Assembly: GCA_002335115.1 (NCBI GenBank)
Contig: DDCR01000136.1
Span: 1-20,334 of the forward strand
DNA from: Oceanospirillaceae bacterium UBA2001
GTDB lineage: Bacteria; Pseudomonadota; Gammaproteobacteria; Pseudomonadales; Balneatricaceae
Reading direction: 5' to 3'
Length of the DNA stretch: 20,334 nucleotides
In this document: one piece after another, positions 1-8,530 of the stretch
Layout: each line of letters begins with the position of its first letter
Position numbering within the stretch: position 1 is the first letter of the stretch
Program-made: the position numbers and the translations under genes
Notes under the pieces: model-generated
Seen by the model: the letters and a program-made list of their open reading frames with translations, nothing else
Told to the model about the DNA's origin: nothing
Database searches by the model: none

Positions 1-2
1 CA

Positions 3-47
3 GGTGGCTTTCTTAAAAATATTGCACTGAAAAAAGCATTTGAATAA
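3..47 (+). CDS. possible 3' end of an upstream gene
   Basis: An open frame enters from the left edge and stops at TAA 45-47, encoding GGFLKNIALKKAFE. It has an ordinary protein-like composition, and the other two forward frames stop within the first 30 bases. Only 14 codons are visible, so no family can be named, and it could be a chance frame. Confidence 0.3.
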   Translation, partial: GGFLKNIALKKAFE

Positions 48-50
48 GGT

Positions 51-82
51 ATGTGAAAACCATGTGAAAAGTTATATGAAAA
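51..82 (+). repeat. three short tandem repeats, ATGTGAAAA type
   Basis: ATGTGAAAA occurs at 51-59 and 62-70, and the variant ATATGAAAA at 74-82, a period of 11-12 bases. The first two copies contain ATGTGA, a start codon directly followed by a stop. The third copy runs into the AAGGAG ribosome-binding site (81-86) of the methyltransferase gene at 96. The repeat is directly visible. Any role as operator, translational decoy or slippage product is inference. Confidence 0.6.
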
Positions 83-95
83 GGAGCGACATTTA

Positions 96-689
96 ATGAC
101 TGATCAGGAAACCATTGGCGTTTATAATCGCCAAGTAGAACGTTATTTAAAAATGGTGGATGGGCCCGAAGAAGACCCAATATTGATGTGCTTTATTGAT
201 CGCTTTAAAGCCAGTGACTACATCCTTGATTTAGGTTGTGGCCCAGGTCATGCTGCTGCAGTTATGCGCAGTAAAGGATTACTCGTTGATCCCGTTGATG
301 CTGCCGCAGAAATGGTAAAGTTGGCGAATGAAAAGTTCACTATAAGCGCTCGGCAGGCAAATTTTAGTGATATTGATGCCACTGACCTCTACCATGGTGT
401 GTGGGCTAATTTCAGTTTATTGCATGCTCACACTAAAGACTTAGAATTTATTTTATTAGCCCTGCATAGAGCTCTGAAACCCAAAGGCTTTATGCACTTG
501 GGTATGAAATTGGGCCAAGGCTCACAACGGGATAGGTATGGCCGGTATTACGCCTATTACTCTCAAGCTGAATTAGAAGACCATGTCAACAATGCAGGCT
601 TTACTGTTAAGAAGGTCGATTTGGGCACAGCCGCGGGCATGGCTGGGGATATGGAACCTTGGATTGCATTGACTGGACTGGCGCGATAA
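96..689 (+). CDS. class I SAM-dependent methyltransferase, target unknown
   Basis: A 197-residue protein with the Rossmann-type methyltransferase core. Motif I is ILDLGCGPG at residues 43-51 and binds S-adenosylmethionine. An acidic second strand follows (VDPVDAAAEM), then a motif IV-like GVWANFSLLHA near residues 106-116. The C-terminal part is typical of small soluble class I enzymes (LKPKGFMHLGMKLG). There is no signal peptide or membrane segment. ATG 96 is preceded by AAGGAG nine bases upstream, which supports the start. The fold is clear, but the methyl acceptor (small molecule, RNA or protein) cannot be told from the sequence. It lies upstream of tkt, separated by 229 bases that hold promoter-like sequences, so it is probably transcribed separately. 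Confidence 0.9.
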   Translation: MTDQETIGVYNRQVERYLKMVDGPEEDPILMCFIDRFKASDYILDLGCGPGHAAAVMRSKGLLVDPVDAAAEMVKLANEKFTISARQANFSDIDATDLYHGVWANFSLLHAHTKDLEFILLALHRALKPKGFMHLGMKLGQGSQRDRYGRYYAYYSQAELEDHVNNAGFTVKKVDLGTAAGMAGDMEPWIALTGLAR

Positions 690-744
690 ATAATTAGACC
701 ACTGCGTCATTTGGTTAGCCTGTAAATTCTTAAAGTGAAACATC

Positions 745-761
745 TTGGCAGTGCCATTGCA
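745..761 (+). promoter_or_regulatory. sigma-54-type (-24/-12) promoter candidate before tkt
   Basis: The 17 bases TTGGCAGTGCCATTGCA agree with the sigma-54 consensus (YTGGCAYGrNNNTTGCW) at all but two positions. The GG at 747-748 and the GC at 759-760 are exactly 10 bases apart, as the class requires. It lies between the methyltransferase and tkt genes and points at tkt, which would give a leader of about 145 nt. Part of it is also an 11-base inverted repeat (TGGCA, G, TGCCA), so a repressor site is an alternative. No enhancer-binding-protein site was identified. Confidence 0.45.
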
Positions 762-769
762 GGTGAATC

Positions 770-798
770 TTCAGTTACTTTTCGAGATTAGCTATAAA
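770..798 (+). promoter_or_regulatory. tkt: sigma-70-like promoter candidate 1 for tkt
   Basis: TTCAGT (770-775) and TATAAA (793-798) are separated by 17 bases. The -10 element is good (5 of 6), the -35 element weak (3 of 6). It lies in the tkt leader just downstream of the sigma-54-like site. Confidence 0.35.
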
Positions 799-845
799 AT
801 GCTGTTTATTAGCCCAGAAAGGGATTTGTTGATTGTGTCTTAGGC

Positions 846-874
846 TTGAGTAAGGGAAAATACACGTCTTAAAT
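846..874 (+). promoter_or_regulatory. tkt: sigma-70-like promoter candidate 2 for tkt
   Basis: TTGAGT (846-851) and TTAAAT (869-874) are separated by 17 bases, each matching consensus at 4 of 6 positions. It would start transcription about 38 bases before the tkt ATG, a normal leader length, followed by the AAGGA ribosome-binding site at 906-910. Confidence 0.35.
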
Positions 875-918
875 TAGTACTCAATTTGTGTATTCAACCT
901 TTTTAAAGGACTCTTTTC

Positions 919-2913
919 ATGCCTACTCGTCGCGACTTAGCTAATGCCATCCGAGCCCTTAGTATGGACGCTGTCCAACAAGCTAACTCTGGCCACCCAG
1001 GTGCGCCTATGGGCATGGCTGATATCGCTGAAGTTTTATGGAACGATTTCATGAGCCATAATCCGGCTAACCCCGAATGGTTAAACCGAGATCGCTTTGT
1101 CTTATCCAATGGCCATGGTTCAATGCTGCTCTACTCGCTGCTGCACTTGAGCGGCTATGAGTTATCCATTGACGATGTGAAAAGCTTTCGTCAGCTGCAC
1201 TCCAAGACTGCGGGCCACCCTGAATATGGTTATGCACCCGGTATCGAAACTACCACAGGTCCGTTAGGGCAAGGCATGACTAATGCCATTGGCATGGCCT
1301 TGGCAGAAAAAACTTTGGCGGCTCAATTTAACCGTCCGGGGCATCATATTATTGATCACCACACCTACACCTTCCTAGGTGACGGCTGTTTGATGGAAGG
1401 TGTATCCCATGAGGCTTGCTCCTTGGCGGGCACCCTAGGCATCGGCAAATTAATTGCTTTTTACGATGACAATGGTATCTCTATTGATGGTGAAGTAGAG
1501 GGCTGGTTTACTGATGACACGCCGAAGCGTTTTGAAGCCTATGGTTGGCAGGTTATTCCTGCCATTGATGGCCACGATGCAGACGCCTTGTTTGCTGCTA
1601 TTGAAGCGGCTAAAAGTAACACTGAGCAACCCACCTTAATTTGCTGTAAAACCATTATTGGTTTTGGATCACCTAATAAGCAAGGTAAAGAGGACTGCCA
1701 TGGTGCGCCCTTGGGGGCAGATGAAATTGCCTTAGCGCGCAAAGAACTGGACTGGACCTATGGTGCATTCGACATTCCGGCAGAGGTCTACGAAGAATGG
1801 AGTGCCCTTGATGCGGGTGACGACGCCGAACAGATTTGGAACCAATCCTTTAACGCTTACCACAAGGCTCACCCTGATCTAGCCACTGAGCTTTTGCGCC
1901 GTGTAGCGGGAGACTTGCCAGCAGATTTTGAATCCCAAGCTCAAGCTTATGTGGAACAGCTGCAAGCTGAAGGTTCTAATATTGCCAGTCGCAAGGCCTC
2001 ACAAAATTCTATTAATGCGTTTGGTCCACTATTGCCTGAACTTTTAGGTGGTTCTGCAGACCTTGCAGGATCTAACCTTACCAAGTGGTCTGGCACCAAA
2101 GGCATCACCAGAGATGATGCGAGCGGTAACTATGTGTTTTATGGTGTGCGCGAATTTGCCATGTCTGCCATGATGAATGGTATGGCTCTTCACGGTGGTT
2201 TTATTCCTTACGGTGCGACTTTTCTTGTATTTATGGAATACGCTCGCAATGCTGTGCGCATGGCGGCCTTGATGCGCCAGCGTGTGTTGTTTGTGTATAC
2301 CCACGATTCGATCGGTTTGGGTGAAGATGGTCCAACCCATCAGCCTGTCGAACAAATAGCCAACTTACGCTTAACGCCGCATCTCGATACATGGCGACCA
2401 TGTGACACGGTTGAATCTGCAGTGGCATGGAAAACGGCCCTTCAACGCACAGATGGCCCCTCAGCACTAATTTTTTCGCGCCAAAATTTGTCCCATCAGC
2501 AGCGTGATGCATCACAGTTAGCTAATTTGACTCGGGGTGGTTATATTCTACAAGACTGCCAAGGTGTTCCTGAAGCGATTATTATTGCCACTGGTTCTGA
2601 GGTCGGCATCGCTCAGCAAGCGACAGAGACGCTGACTAAGCAAGGCCACAGGGTCAGATTGGTATCAATGCCCTGTACTGAATTGTTTGAGCGTCAGGAT
2701 GCTGACTACCAGGCGCACGTGTTACCGCCTTCTATCACCGCCCGTGTTGCTGTTGAAGCGGCCCACACAGACTATTGGTATAAGTATGTTGGATTAGCCG
2801 GCAAGGTGATCGGCATGACTGACTTTGGTGCATCTGCACCAGCTAATGAGTTGTTCGAAATGTATGGTTTTACCGCAGACAATATTGCCACTACCGTCAC
2901 CAAGTTGTTGTAA
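919..2913 (+). CDS. tkt: transketolase
   Basis: A 664-residue thiamine-diphosphate enzyme of full family length. It moves two-carbon ketol units between sugar phosphates in the non-oxidative pentose phosphate pathway (xylulose-5-P with ribose-5-P or erythrose-4-P). The N-terminal [12 protein letters not shown] motif contains the substrate-site histidine. The ThDP/metal motif GDG starts at residue 155 and ends at the DDN of residues 184-186. The catalytic glutamate is E412 in GVREFAM, matching E411 of E. coli TktA. The middle Pyr domain and the C-terminal transketolase domain are both present. AAGGA eight bases before ATG 919 supports the start. It begins a plus-strand run with gap, pgk and fba, the arrangement known in Pseudomonas and, more loosely, E. 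coli. Its product erythrose-4-P is also the substrate considered for the next gene. Confidence 0.98.
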   Translation: MPTRRDLANAIRALSMDAVQQANSGHPGAPMGMADIAEVLWNDFMSHNPANPEWLNRDRFVLSNGHGSMLLYSLLHLSGYELSIDDVKSFRQLHSKTAGHPEYGYAPGIETTTGPLGQGMTNAIGMALAEKTLAAQFNRPGHHIIDHHTYTFLGDGCLMEGVSHEACSLAGTLGIGKLIAFYDDNGISIDGEVEGWFTDDTPKRFEAYGWQVIPAIDGHDADALFAAIEAAKSNTEQPTLICCKTIIGFGSPNKQGKEDCHGAPLGADEIALARKELDWTYGAFDIPAEVYEEWSALDAGDDAEQIWNQSFNAYHKAHPDLATELLRRVAGDLPADFESQAQAYVEQLQAEGSNIASRKASQNSINAFGPLLPELLGGSADLAGSNLTKWSGTKGITRDDASGNYVFYGVREFAMSAMMNGMALHGGFIPYGATFLVFMEYARNAVRMAALMRQRVLFVYTHDSIGLGEDGPTHQPVEQIANLRLTPHLDTWRPCDTVESAVAWKTALQRTDGPSALIFSRQNLSHQQRDASQLANLTRGGYILQDCQGVPEAIIIATGSEVGIAQQATETLTKQGHRVRLVSMPCTELFERQDADYQAHVLPPSITARVAVEAAHTDYWYKYVGLAGKVIGMTDFGASAPANELFEMYGFTADNIATTVTKLL

Positions 2914-2940
2914 TTAAATCACAGCCATAAGGTCAAAATT

Positions 2941-3999
2941 ATGCTGGCAGCTAAACGTATTGCGATCAACGGCTATGGCCGTATTGGTCGAGCAATTTTG
3001 CGGGCTATTGTGGAACGTGGCTTAGAAAATCAATTACAGATAGTCGCCATTAATGACTTAGGGATTGCTGAATCGGTAGTTTACGAAACGCGCTACGATT
3101 CAGTGCATGGCATTTTCCCAGCCACCGTAGAGGCGACGGATCAAGGCATGCAGGTGGTCACAGATCAAGGCATAACAAATATTGATCTGCTACAAGTCGC
3201 TGACGCCGATACTCTGCCCTGGGCTGATTTGGGTATTGATTTAGTGTTGGAGTGTTCAGGTAACATGAGCGACCGCAAACGTGCTCAACAGCACCTAAAT
3301 GCGGGTGCGAGCAAGGTTTTGATTGGAGCTGCCGCGGGCACGGAGGTGGATCTTACGGTGGTTTATGGTATCAATCATGATCAGCTTAAACCATGGCATC
3401 GAATCGTTTCCAATGCCTCTTGCACCACTAATTGCATGGCTCCTGTCTTGAAACCCATCAATGATAACATTGGTATTGAGGATGGTTTAATGACCACCAT
3501 ACATGCCTACACCAATGGTCAGGTGCTCACTGATACAGTGATTGATAAAACAGACTTGAGACGGGGTCGCTCGGCCACCCAATCAATGATACCTACATCT
3601 ACTCACGCCAGTGACGCCTTGGGTTGGGTATTGCCAGAGCTGGCAGATAAGATCACCGGTATTTCTATGCGTGTGCCCACCATTAACGTGTCTGTAGTCG
3701 ATTTAGTATTCCGTCCAAGCCGCAATGTGACAGTGGCTGAAGTTAACCAAATTATGGCCCATGCTGTGGCCCAAGATCGCCATGATGTGCTGGGTTATAA
3801 TGAACAACCCTTAGTGTCGATTGATTTTAACCATTGTTCGAAATCAGCCTCGTTTGACGCCACCCAAACCATGAAAATGGGTCAGCTCATTAAGATTCTA
3901 GCTTGGTATGATAATGAATGGGGATACGCTAATCGAATGGTTGACGTGGCCTTGGCGATGTTCAAAACAGATCTGGTAACTGCTCAGGAAAACCCATGA
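2941..3999 (+). CDS. gap: type I glyceraldehyde-3-phosphate dehydrogenase (Gap/Epd family)
   Basis: A 352-residue NAD(P)-dependent aldehyde dehydrogenase. The Rossmann motif NGYGRIG is at residues 10-16, with an aspartate (D39) at the position that favours NAD. The active-site sequence is SNASCTTNC with catalytic C161, and the base is H188. GAPDH oxidises glyceraldehyde-3-P to 1,3-bisphosphoglycerate, while Epd oxidises erythrose-4-P for pyridoxal phosphate synthesis. The tkt-pgk-fba context is the epd locus, and the C-terminal LVSIDFNH stretch resembles Epd. The HAYTN after the catalytic histidine is the usual GAPDH form, unlike the HSAMH of E. coli Epd. I therefore prefer GAPDH but cannot exclude E4P activity. 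The start is supported by AAGG eight bases upstream. Its stop overlaps the start of pgk (ATGA). Confidence 0.93.
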   Translation: MLAAKRIAINGYGRIGRAILRAIVERGLENQLQIVAINDLGIAESVVYETRYDSVHGIFPATVEATDQGMQVVTDQGITNIDLLQVADADTLPWADLGIDLVLECSGNMSDRKRAQQHLNAGASKVLIGAAAGTEVDLTVVYGINHDQLKPWHRIVSNASCTTNCMAPVLKPINDNIGIEDGLMTTIHAYTNGQVLTDTVIDKTDLRRGRSATQSMIPTSTHASDALGWVLPELADKITGISMRVPTINVSVVDLVFRPSRNVTVAEVNQIMAHAVAQDRHDVLGYNEQPLVSIDFNHCSKSASFDATQTMKMGQLIKILAWYDNEWGYANRMVDVALAMFKTDLVTAQENP

Positions 4000-5156
4000 C
4001 CATCATTAAAATGACCGATTTAGATTTGCGTGGTCAGCGGGTATTAATCCGTGAAGATCTCAACGTACCCATCAAAGATGGCGTAATAAGCAGTGATGCT
4101 CGTTTGCGAGCAGCATTACCAACCATCAAAATGGCCTTGCAGTTAGGTGCTAAAGTGATGGTGATGTCACACTTGGGACGCCCACAAGAAGGTGTTTATG
4201 ATGAACAGTTTTCTTTAGCGCCCGCGGCAGACTATTTAGGGGCAAAATTGCAATGTCATGTGCGTTTGCAAAAAGACTGGTTAAACAGGGTGGACATTAA
4301 CGACGGCGAGTTGGTGATTTTAGAAAACTGTCGTTTTAATGTTGGTGAAAAAGCCAATGATGATGCTTTATCAAAAAAAATGGCAGCCTTGTGTGACGTT
4401 TATGTGAACGATGCGTTTGGCACTGCACACCGAGCTCAGGCGAGTACCCATGGCATTGCTAAGTTTGTAAAAATTGCCTGTGCTGGACCGCTATTAGTTG
4501 CTGAGCTTGATGCCTTAGGTAAAGCGTTAGATAACCCCAAACGCCCTTTTATCGCCATTGTGGGTGGTTCTAAAGTGTCCACTAAGCTTACAGTGCTAGA
4601 AACCTTAGCTGACAAAGTAGATCAACTTATTGTTGGTGGTGGTATAGCCAACACCTTTCTTGCTGCAGCTGGATGTGCCATAGGCAAGTCGTTATATGAA
4701 CCTAATCTTGTTGCTAACGCAAAAGCCTTAATGGAAAAAACAGCCATCCCACTGCCTACAGATGTAGTGACCGCCAAAGAATTCAGTGAGACCGCCACTG
4801 CAACCACTCAAGATGCCGCCAATGTTGCTGCTGATGAGATGATTATGGATGTGGGCCCAGACACGGCGCTTCATCTTGCCAGCATTATTAAAAATGCGGG
4901 GACTATTATTTGGAATGGGCCTCTGGGGGTATTTGAATTTGATCAGTTTGGTGGTGGTACTGAAATTTTGTCACACGCCATCGCCGCATCGTCTGCATTT
5001 TCTATCGCCGGTGGTGGTGATACACTGGCGGCTGTAGATAAATATAATATTGCAGATCAAGTGTCTTATATTTCCACTGGTGGTGGTGCATTTCTTGAAT
5101 TTGTGGAAGGCAAGGAATTGCCTGCAGTGGCCATTCTAGAGCAACGTGGCCTGTAA
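3996..5156 (+). CDS. pgk: phosphoglycerate kinase
   Basis: A 386-residue, full-length bacterial phosphoglycerate kinase. It transfers phosphate between 1,3-bisphosphoglycerate and ADP, directly using the product of the preceding dehydrogenase. Visible motifs are the N-terminal signature [11 protein letters not shown], the substrate-binding [10 protein letters not shown] and [15 protein letters not shown], the GGSKVSTK motif from residue 190, the nucleotide-site GPLGVFEF, and GGGDT at 339-343. ATG 3996 overlaps the gap stop by 4 nt, indicating translational coupling, and AGGA lies six bases upstream inside gap. An internal ATG at codon 6 is possible, but the upstream one has the better-placed ribosome-binding site. 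Nothing appears missing. Confidence 0.98.
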   Translation: MTIIKMTDLDLRGQRVLIREDLNVPIKDGVISSDARLRAALPTIKMALQLGAKVMVMSHLGRPQEGVYDEQFSLAPAADYLGAKLQCHVRLQKDWLNRVDINDGELVILENCRFNVGEKANDDALSKKMAALCDVYVNDAFGTAHRAQASTHGIAKFVKIACAGPLLVAELDALGKALDNPKRPFIAIVGGSKVSTKLTVLETLADKVDQLIVGGGIANTFLAAAGCAIGKSLYEPNLVANAKALMEKTAIPLPTDVVTAKEFSETATATTQDAANVAADEMIMDVGPDTALHLASIIKNAGTIIWNGPLGVFEFDQFGGGTEILSHAIAASSAFSIAGGGDTLAAVDKYNIADQVSYISTGGGAFLEFVEGKELPAVAILEQRGL

Positions 5157-5190
5157 TTAGAATTTAACTTACCCTATACGGAGAACACTC

Positions 5191-6231
5191 ATGGCTTTAG
5201 TTAGCATGCGTCAACTTTTGGATCACGCCGCAGAGAATGGCTACGGTATTCCATCTTATAATGTCAACAATCTGGAACAAATGCGGGCCATTATGCAGGC
5301 TGCTGATGCATCGGATAGCCCAGTGATCGTGCAAGCTTCTGCGGGCGCCCGTAAGTACGCCGGATCAAATTTTTTAAAACACATGATCTTGGCCGCTATT
5401 GAGGAATTTCCACACATTCCAGTGTGCATGCATTTAGACCATGGTAATTCGGCTTCTACTTGCCAGCGCGCTATTGCTATGGGCTTCTCCTCAGTGATGA
5501 TGGATGGGTCTTTAGGTGAAGATTCTAAAACACCAACCAGCTATGATTACAATGTAGAGGTCACCCAACGAACCGTTGAAATGGCCCATGCGTGTGGTGT
5601 TTCTGTGGAAGGAGAATTAGGCTGTTTGGGTTCTTTAGAAACAGGTGAGGCGGGCGAAGAAGATGGTGTGGGTGCGGCTGGCAAATTAACCCTTGAACAA
5701 ATGTTAACAGACCCTGATGAAGCCGCAGATTTTGTTGCCAAAACTAAAGTTGATGCCTTAGCAATCGCCTGTGGGACGAGTCACGGAGCCTATAAATTTA
5801 CTCGCCCACCAACGGGGGATATTTTAGCCATTGACCGAATTCGAGAGATCCATAGTAAGATTCCTGATACCCATCTTGTGATGCATGGCTCGTCGTCTGT
5901 GCCCCAAGACTGGCTCGCTGTGATCAATGAATTTGGCGGCGCCATTCCTGAGACCTATGGTGTGCCAGTCGAACAGATTGTAGAAGGTATTAAGCATGGC
6001 GTACGCAAAGTCAATATTGATACCGATTTGCGCTTGGCCTCAACGGGTGCTGTGCGACGCTTCTTAGCTGAAAATCCAAGTGAATTTGATCCGCGTAAAT
6101 TCCTCGCTGTGACGATAAATGCGATGCAGACTCTATGCCAGGCGCGTTATGAGGCTTTTGGTGCAGCGGGCAACGCGAGTAAAATTCGTCCTGTGGGCTT
6201 AGAGGCGATGGCAGATATGTACGGGGTATAA
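5191..6231 (+). CDS. fba: class II fructose-bisphosphate aldolase
   Basis: A 346-residue zinc-dependent aldolase that interconverts fructose-1,6-bisphosphate with glyceraldehyde-3-P and dihydroxyacetone-P. It resembles the class II subtype named for the Calvin cycle more than the FbaA subtype. Metal and catalytic residues are visible: D83-H84 in MHLDHGNS, the GEL of [10 protein letters not shown]198 in [10 protein letters not shown], and H232 in VMHGSSS. The NIDTDLR motif binds substrate phosphate. GGAG about seven bases before ATG 5191 supports the start. It follows pgk by 34 bases and is followed by a terminator-like hairpin, so it is probably the last gene of the tkt-gap-pgk-fba unit. No RuBisCO or phosphoribulokinase gene is in the window, so the subtype name does not imply CO2 fixation. 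Confidence 0.97.
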   Translation: MALVSMRQLLDHAAENGYGIPSYNVNNLEQMRAIMQAADASDSPVIVQASAGARKYAGSNFLKHMILAAIEEFPHIPVCMHLDHGNSASTCQRAIAMGFSSVMMDGSLGEDSKTPTSYDYNVEVTQRTVEMAHACGVSVEGELGCLGSLETGEAGEEDGVGAAGKLTLEQMLTDPDEAADFVAKTKVDALAIACGTSHGAYKFTRPPTGDILAIDRIREIHSKIPDTHLVMHGSSSVPQDWLAVINEFGGAIPETYGVPVEQIVEGIKHGVRKVNIDTDLRLASTGAVRRFLAENPSEFDPRKFLAVTINAMQTLCQARYEAFGAAGNASKIRPVGLEAMADMYGV

Positions 6232-6268
6232 GCCAATCTAGATCGACTCCATTTGAGTTTCTAGTGCT

Positions 6269-6305
6269 GGGTGAATAGGTTTTCTTGGGAGGCTTCACCT
6301 TTTTT
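6269..6305 (+). terminator. candidate Rho-independent terminator after fba
   Basis: GGTGAA (6270-6275) pairs with TTCACC (6294-6299), extendable by one G-T pair, and is followed at once by six T (6300-6305). The loop is long (18 nt) and the stem short, so efficiency is uncertain. The position, 38 bases after the fba stop in a convergent gap, is right for the end of the carbon-metabolism operon. Confidence 0.45.
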
Positions 6306-6322
6306 ACATGCGGCTAGTGGCT

Positions 6323-6356
6323 GCTTTACTCTAAACTCTTCGAGTGAGGGTAAAGC
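6323..6356. other. hairpin spanning the panC stop codon
   Basis: GCTTTACTC (6323-6331) pairs with GGGTAAAGC (6348-6356) as seven Watson-Crick pairs, one T-G and one C-G. Inside it, ACTC (6335-6338) pairs with GAGT (6342-6345) around a TTC loop. It covers the last codons and stop of panC. No T-run follows on either strand, so it is not a canonical terminator. It may protect mRNA 3' ends or assist Rho-type stopping (inference). Confidence 0.5.
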
Positions 6357-7191
6357 GGATGTTATCAATGAGTCTAGCTTTGCCTAAGTAAGCCGCTGCG
6401 ACGATGACTAGTTGCTTGTCATCTAATGTAGGCGCTTGTAAGTCATTTTGGCGGCAAATTTTGAAGTAATCGCGCTTAAAGCCAACAGTTTCTAGCTTGC
6501 ATTGGGCCACTTCTTCGAGTTTTAATAGATCAGTTTCACCGGCTTCAATGGCCATTCGACAAGCAACTAGACAGGCATACAATTGGGCAGCTCGGTCTAA
6601 TTCCTCTGCGCTAAGATAACCGTTACGTGAACTTAATGCGAGGCCAGTTTCGGTGCGTGCTATGGGGGCTCCAATAATGTTAACAGGCAAGCAAAGATCA
6701 TCGGTCATTTGTTGAATGACCAAAAACTGCTGGTAATCTTTTAATCCAAAAATAGCCACATCTGGCTGTACAATGCCCAATAACTTGGTGACTACTGTTG
6801 CTACTCCAGTAAAGTGTCCCGGTCGACTTTTACCACACAAAAGACTATCTAGGTGAGGTACGCTGACTAAGGTCAAACTGAGGTTAGTTGTGGGATACAT
6901 TTCACCCACTGATGGCGCAAATAACACATGGCAACCGCGGCTCATTAGTTTTTCTTGATCAGACATAAAGGTGCGCGGGTAACCATTGAAATCTTCTCCA
7001 GGACCAAATTGCAGAGGGTTGACAAAAATGCTGGCCACCACCAAGTCAGCTTCTTCTAAAGCCCGGTCGATAAGCTGTAAGTGACCTTCATGCAAATTGC
7101 CCATAGTGGGCACAAAAGCAATCTTTTTATGTTCTAATTTGGCTTGCCAAAGGTGGCTGCGCAATTGACTAATATGGTCGATGGTATGCAT
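6331..7191 (-). CDS. panC: pantothenate synthetase (pantoate-beta-alanine ligase)
   Basis: A 286-residue cytoplasmic enzyme that joins pantoate and beta-alanine with ATP through a pantoyl-adenylate, the last step to vitamin B5. It has the nucleotidyltransferase HIGH-type motif in PTMGNLHEGH (residues 28-37, H34 and H37), the conserved FVNPLQFGPGEDF, the substrate-site FGLKDYQQ, and the KMSKS-region SSRNGYLS. Length is normal. ATG 7191 follows the panB stop by 18 bases. I see no clear Shine-Dalgarno sequence there, so translation may depend on coupling to panB. panD, which makes beta-alanine, is not in the window. Confidence 0.98.
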   Translation of the reverse strand: MHTIDHISQLRSHLWQAKLEHKKIAFVPTMGNLHEGHLQLIDRALEEADLVVASIFVNPLQFGPGEDFNGYPRTFMSDQEKLMSRGCHVLFAPSVGEMYPTTNLSLTLVSVPHLDSLLCGKSRPGHFTGVATVVTKLLGIVQPDVAIFGLKDYQQFLVIQQMTDDLCLPVNIIGAPIARTETGLALSSRNGYLSAEELDRAAQLYACLVACRMAIEAGETDLLKLEEVAQCKLETVGFKRDYFKICRQNDLQAPTLDDKQLVIVAAAYLGKARLIDNIRFTLTRRV

Positions 7192-7209
7192 AAATATAAT
7201 GTCGAAAAT

Positions 7210-8004
7210 TTAGCTGAAACAATGCTCAGGGGCTGGAAAAAGACCCGCTTTGACTTCTGAGACATAAGCCTCTAAGGCTGAGAGTATGTCACCTTCTTGC
7301 TTTAAGAAGTTCTTTACAAAGCGTGCAGGCTTGCCTGGAGTAATGCCCAGCATATCGTAAATTACGAGCACTTGAGCGTCCGTGTCTGCACCTGCACCAA
7401 TACCAATAACGGGCACAGCAACAGCTTGGGTGATGGCTTTACCTAAACTACTTGGTACACATTCTAACAAAATCATACTCGCACCCGCTGCTTCGAGTTC
7501 AATGGCTTCTTGCAGGAGGCTCGCTGCTTGTTCTGGAGATTTACCTTGTACACGGTAGCCACCTAATTTATTCACGGCTTGAGGCGTTAACCCGAGGTGA
7601 GCGCATACGGGAATACCCTGTTCGAATAGCTTTTGGATGGTGGGCTTGAGCCAAAGTCCACCCTCTAATTTAACAATTTGGGCCCCCGCCTGCATCAAAT
7701 CTGTAGCGTTGGTCATGGCTTGTTCGATAGTGCGGTAACTCATAAATGGCATATCAGCCATAATCAAAGCGTCACTATTGCCCACTTCTACACAGCGTGT
7801 GTGATAGACCATTTGCTCCATGGTCACAGGAAGCGTGGAATCATGACCTTGCAATACCATGCCTAAAGAATCACCCACCAAGATAATATCTACGCCAGCT
7901 TGGTTGACTCGTTGGGTGAAACTGGCGTCGTAACTGGTAAGACATGTCGCTTTTTCACCGGCTTGTTTAAGGCACGTTAGGCTGTGCAGCGTCGTTTTAG
8001 ACAT
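7210..8004 (-). CDS. panB: 3-methyl-2-oxobutanoate hydroxymethyltransferase
   Basis: A 264-residue TIM-barrel enzyme that transfers a hydroxymethyl group from methylene-tetrahydrofolate to ketoisovalerate to make ketopantoate. The metal-binding VGDSLGM (D45, S46) is followed by the family signature around [17 protein letters not shown]. The second metal aspartate is in ADMPFMSY, the KLEGG lysine follows, and the glutamate of LLECVPS is present. The GIGAG near the C terminus is also typical. GGAG about 10 bases upstream supports ATG 8004. It sits between folK and panC on the same strand. The folate cofactor links it to the neighbouring folK. Confidence 0.98.
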   Translation of the reverse strand: MSKTTLHSLTCLKQAGEKATCLTSYDASFTQRVNQAGVDIILVGDSLGMVLQGHDSTLPVTMEQMVYHTRCVEVGNSDALIMADMPFMSYRTIEQAMTNATDLMQAGAQIVKLEGGLWLKPTIQKLFEQGIPVCAHLGLTPQAVNKLGGYRVQGKSPEQAASLLQEAIELEAAGASMILLECVPSSLGKAITQAVAVPVIGIGAGADTDAQVLVIYDMLGITPGKPARFVKNFLKQEGDILSALEAYVSEVKAGLFPAPEHCFS

Positions 8005-8047
8005 GGGGTATTAGCTCCAAATGGTTGTGCAAGGCAATGTTATTGAG

Positions 8048-8530
8048 TTAACTGTCAAGGCAGACTAAACCATCTATTGGGCAATGCTGCAACAGATCTT
8101 GAATCTTTGTACCACTGGGTAACACTAATTTTGGGCAAAGTTCATACAATGGACCAATAACAAAGTCTCGGTTATTTATCTCTGCATGGGGCACTGTTAA
8201 GCGAGCATTTTGAATGCTTAGATCGCCAAATAATAGTAAGTCTAAATCGAGTGTGCGGGGGCCCCAATGCCGTTCGCGCACTCGTTGATGGCTTTGTTCT
8301 ATCGCTTGCAGATGGTCTAGCAGCACCAGCGGCTCTAGAGTGGTCTCTAGCATCACCACTGAATTGATAAAATCATCTTGGTCTTGAGGGCCCACGGGCT
8401 TACTCAAATAGAGCTTAGATGTCAATATTAGTTGACTTTTTGGCAATATTTTTAGATCTTCTACTGCCTGGTGAATGTGTTGTATTGGGTTATCTAAATT
8501 ACTGCCTAAGCCAATGTATGCGTTAACCAT
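8048..8530 (-). CDS. folK: 2-amino-4-hydroxy-6-hydroxymethyldihydropteridine pyrophosphokinase
   Basis: A 160-residue HPPK, which transfers pyrophosphate from ATP to the pterin in folate synthesis. The N-terminal AYIGLGSNL and the signature RHWGPRTLDLDLLLFG with its metal aspartates are intact, and VPHAEINNRDFVIGPL completes the family pattern. I place the start at ATG 8530 because MVNAYIGLGSN is the usual family N terminus and AAGAGA lies at a suitable distance upstream. An in-frame ATG at 8536 and a longer frame from 8560 exist but fit less well. This start overlaps the end of pcnB by 8 nt, implying coupled translation. Confidence 0.96.
   Translation of the reverse strand: MVNAYIGLGSNLDNPIQHIHQAVEDLKILPKSQLILTSKLYLSKPVGPQDQDDFINSVVMLETTLEPLVLLDHLQAIEQSHQRVRERHWGPRTLDLDLLLFGDLSIQNARLTVPHAEINNRDFVIGPLYELCPKLVLPSGTKIQDLLQHCPIDGLVCLDS

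Noticed and set aside
2044..2515. Overlapping minus-strand frames opposite tkt
   Set aside because: They lie entirely opposite conserved transketolase coding sequence and show no family motifs.
5191..6231. Calvin-cycle operon suggested by the aldolase subtype
   Set aside because: No RuBisCO or phosphoribulokinase gene is present. tkt, gap, pgk and fba also form ordinary glycolytic/pentose-phosphate clusters.
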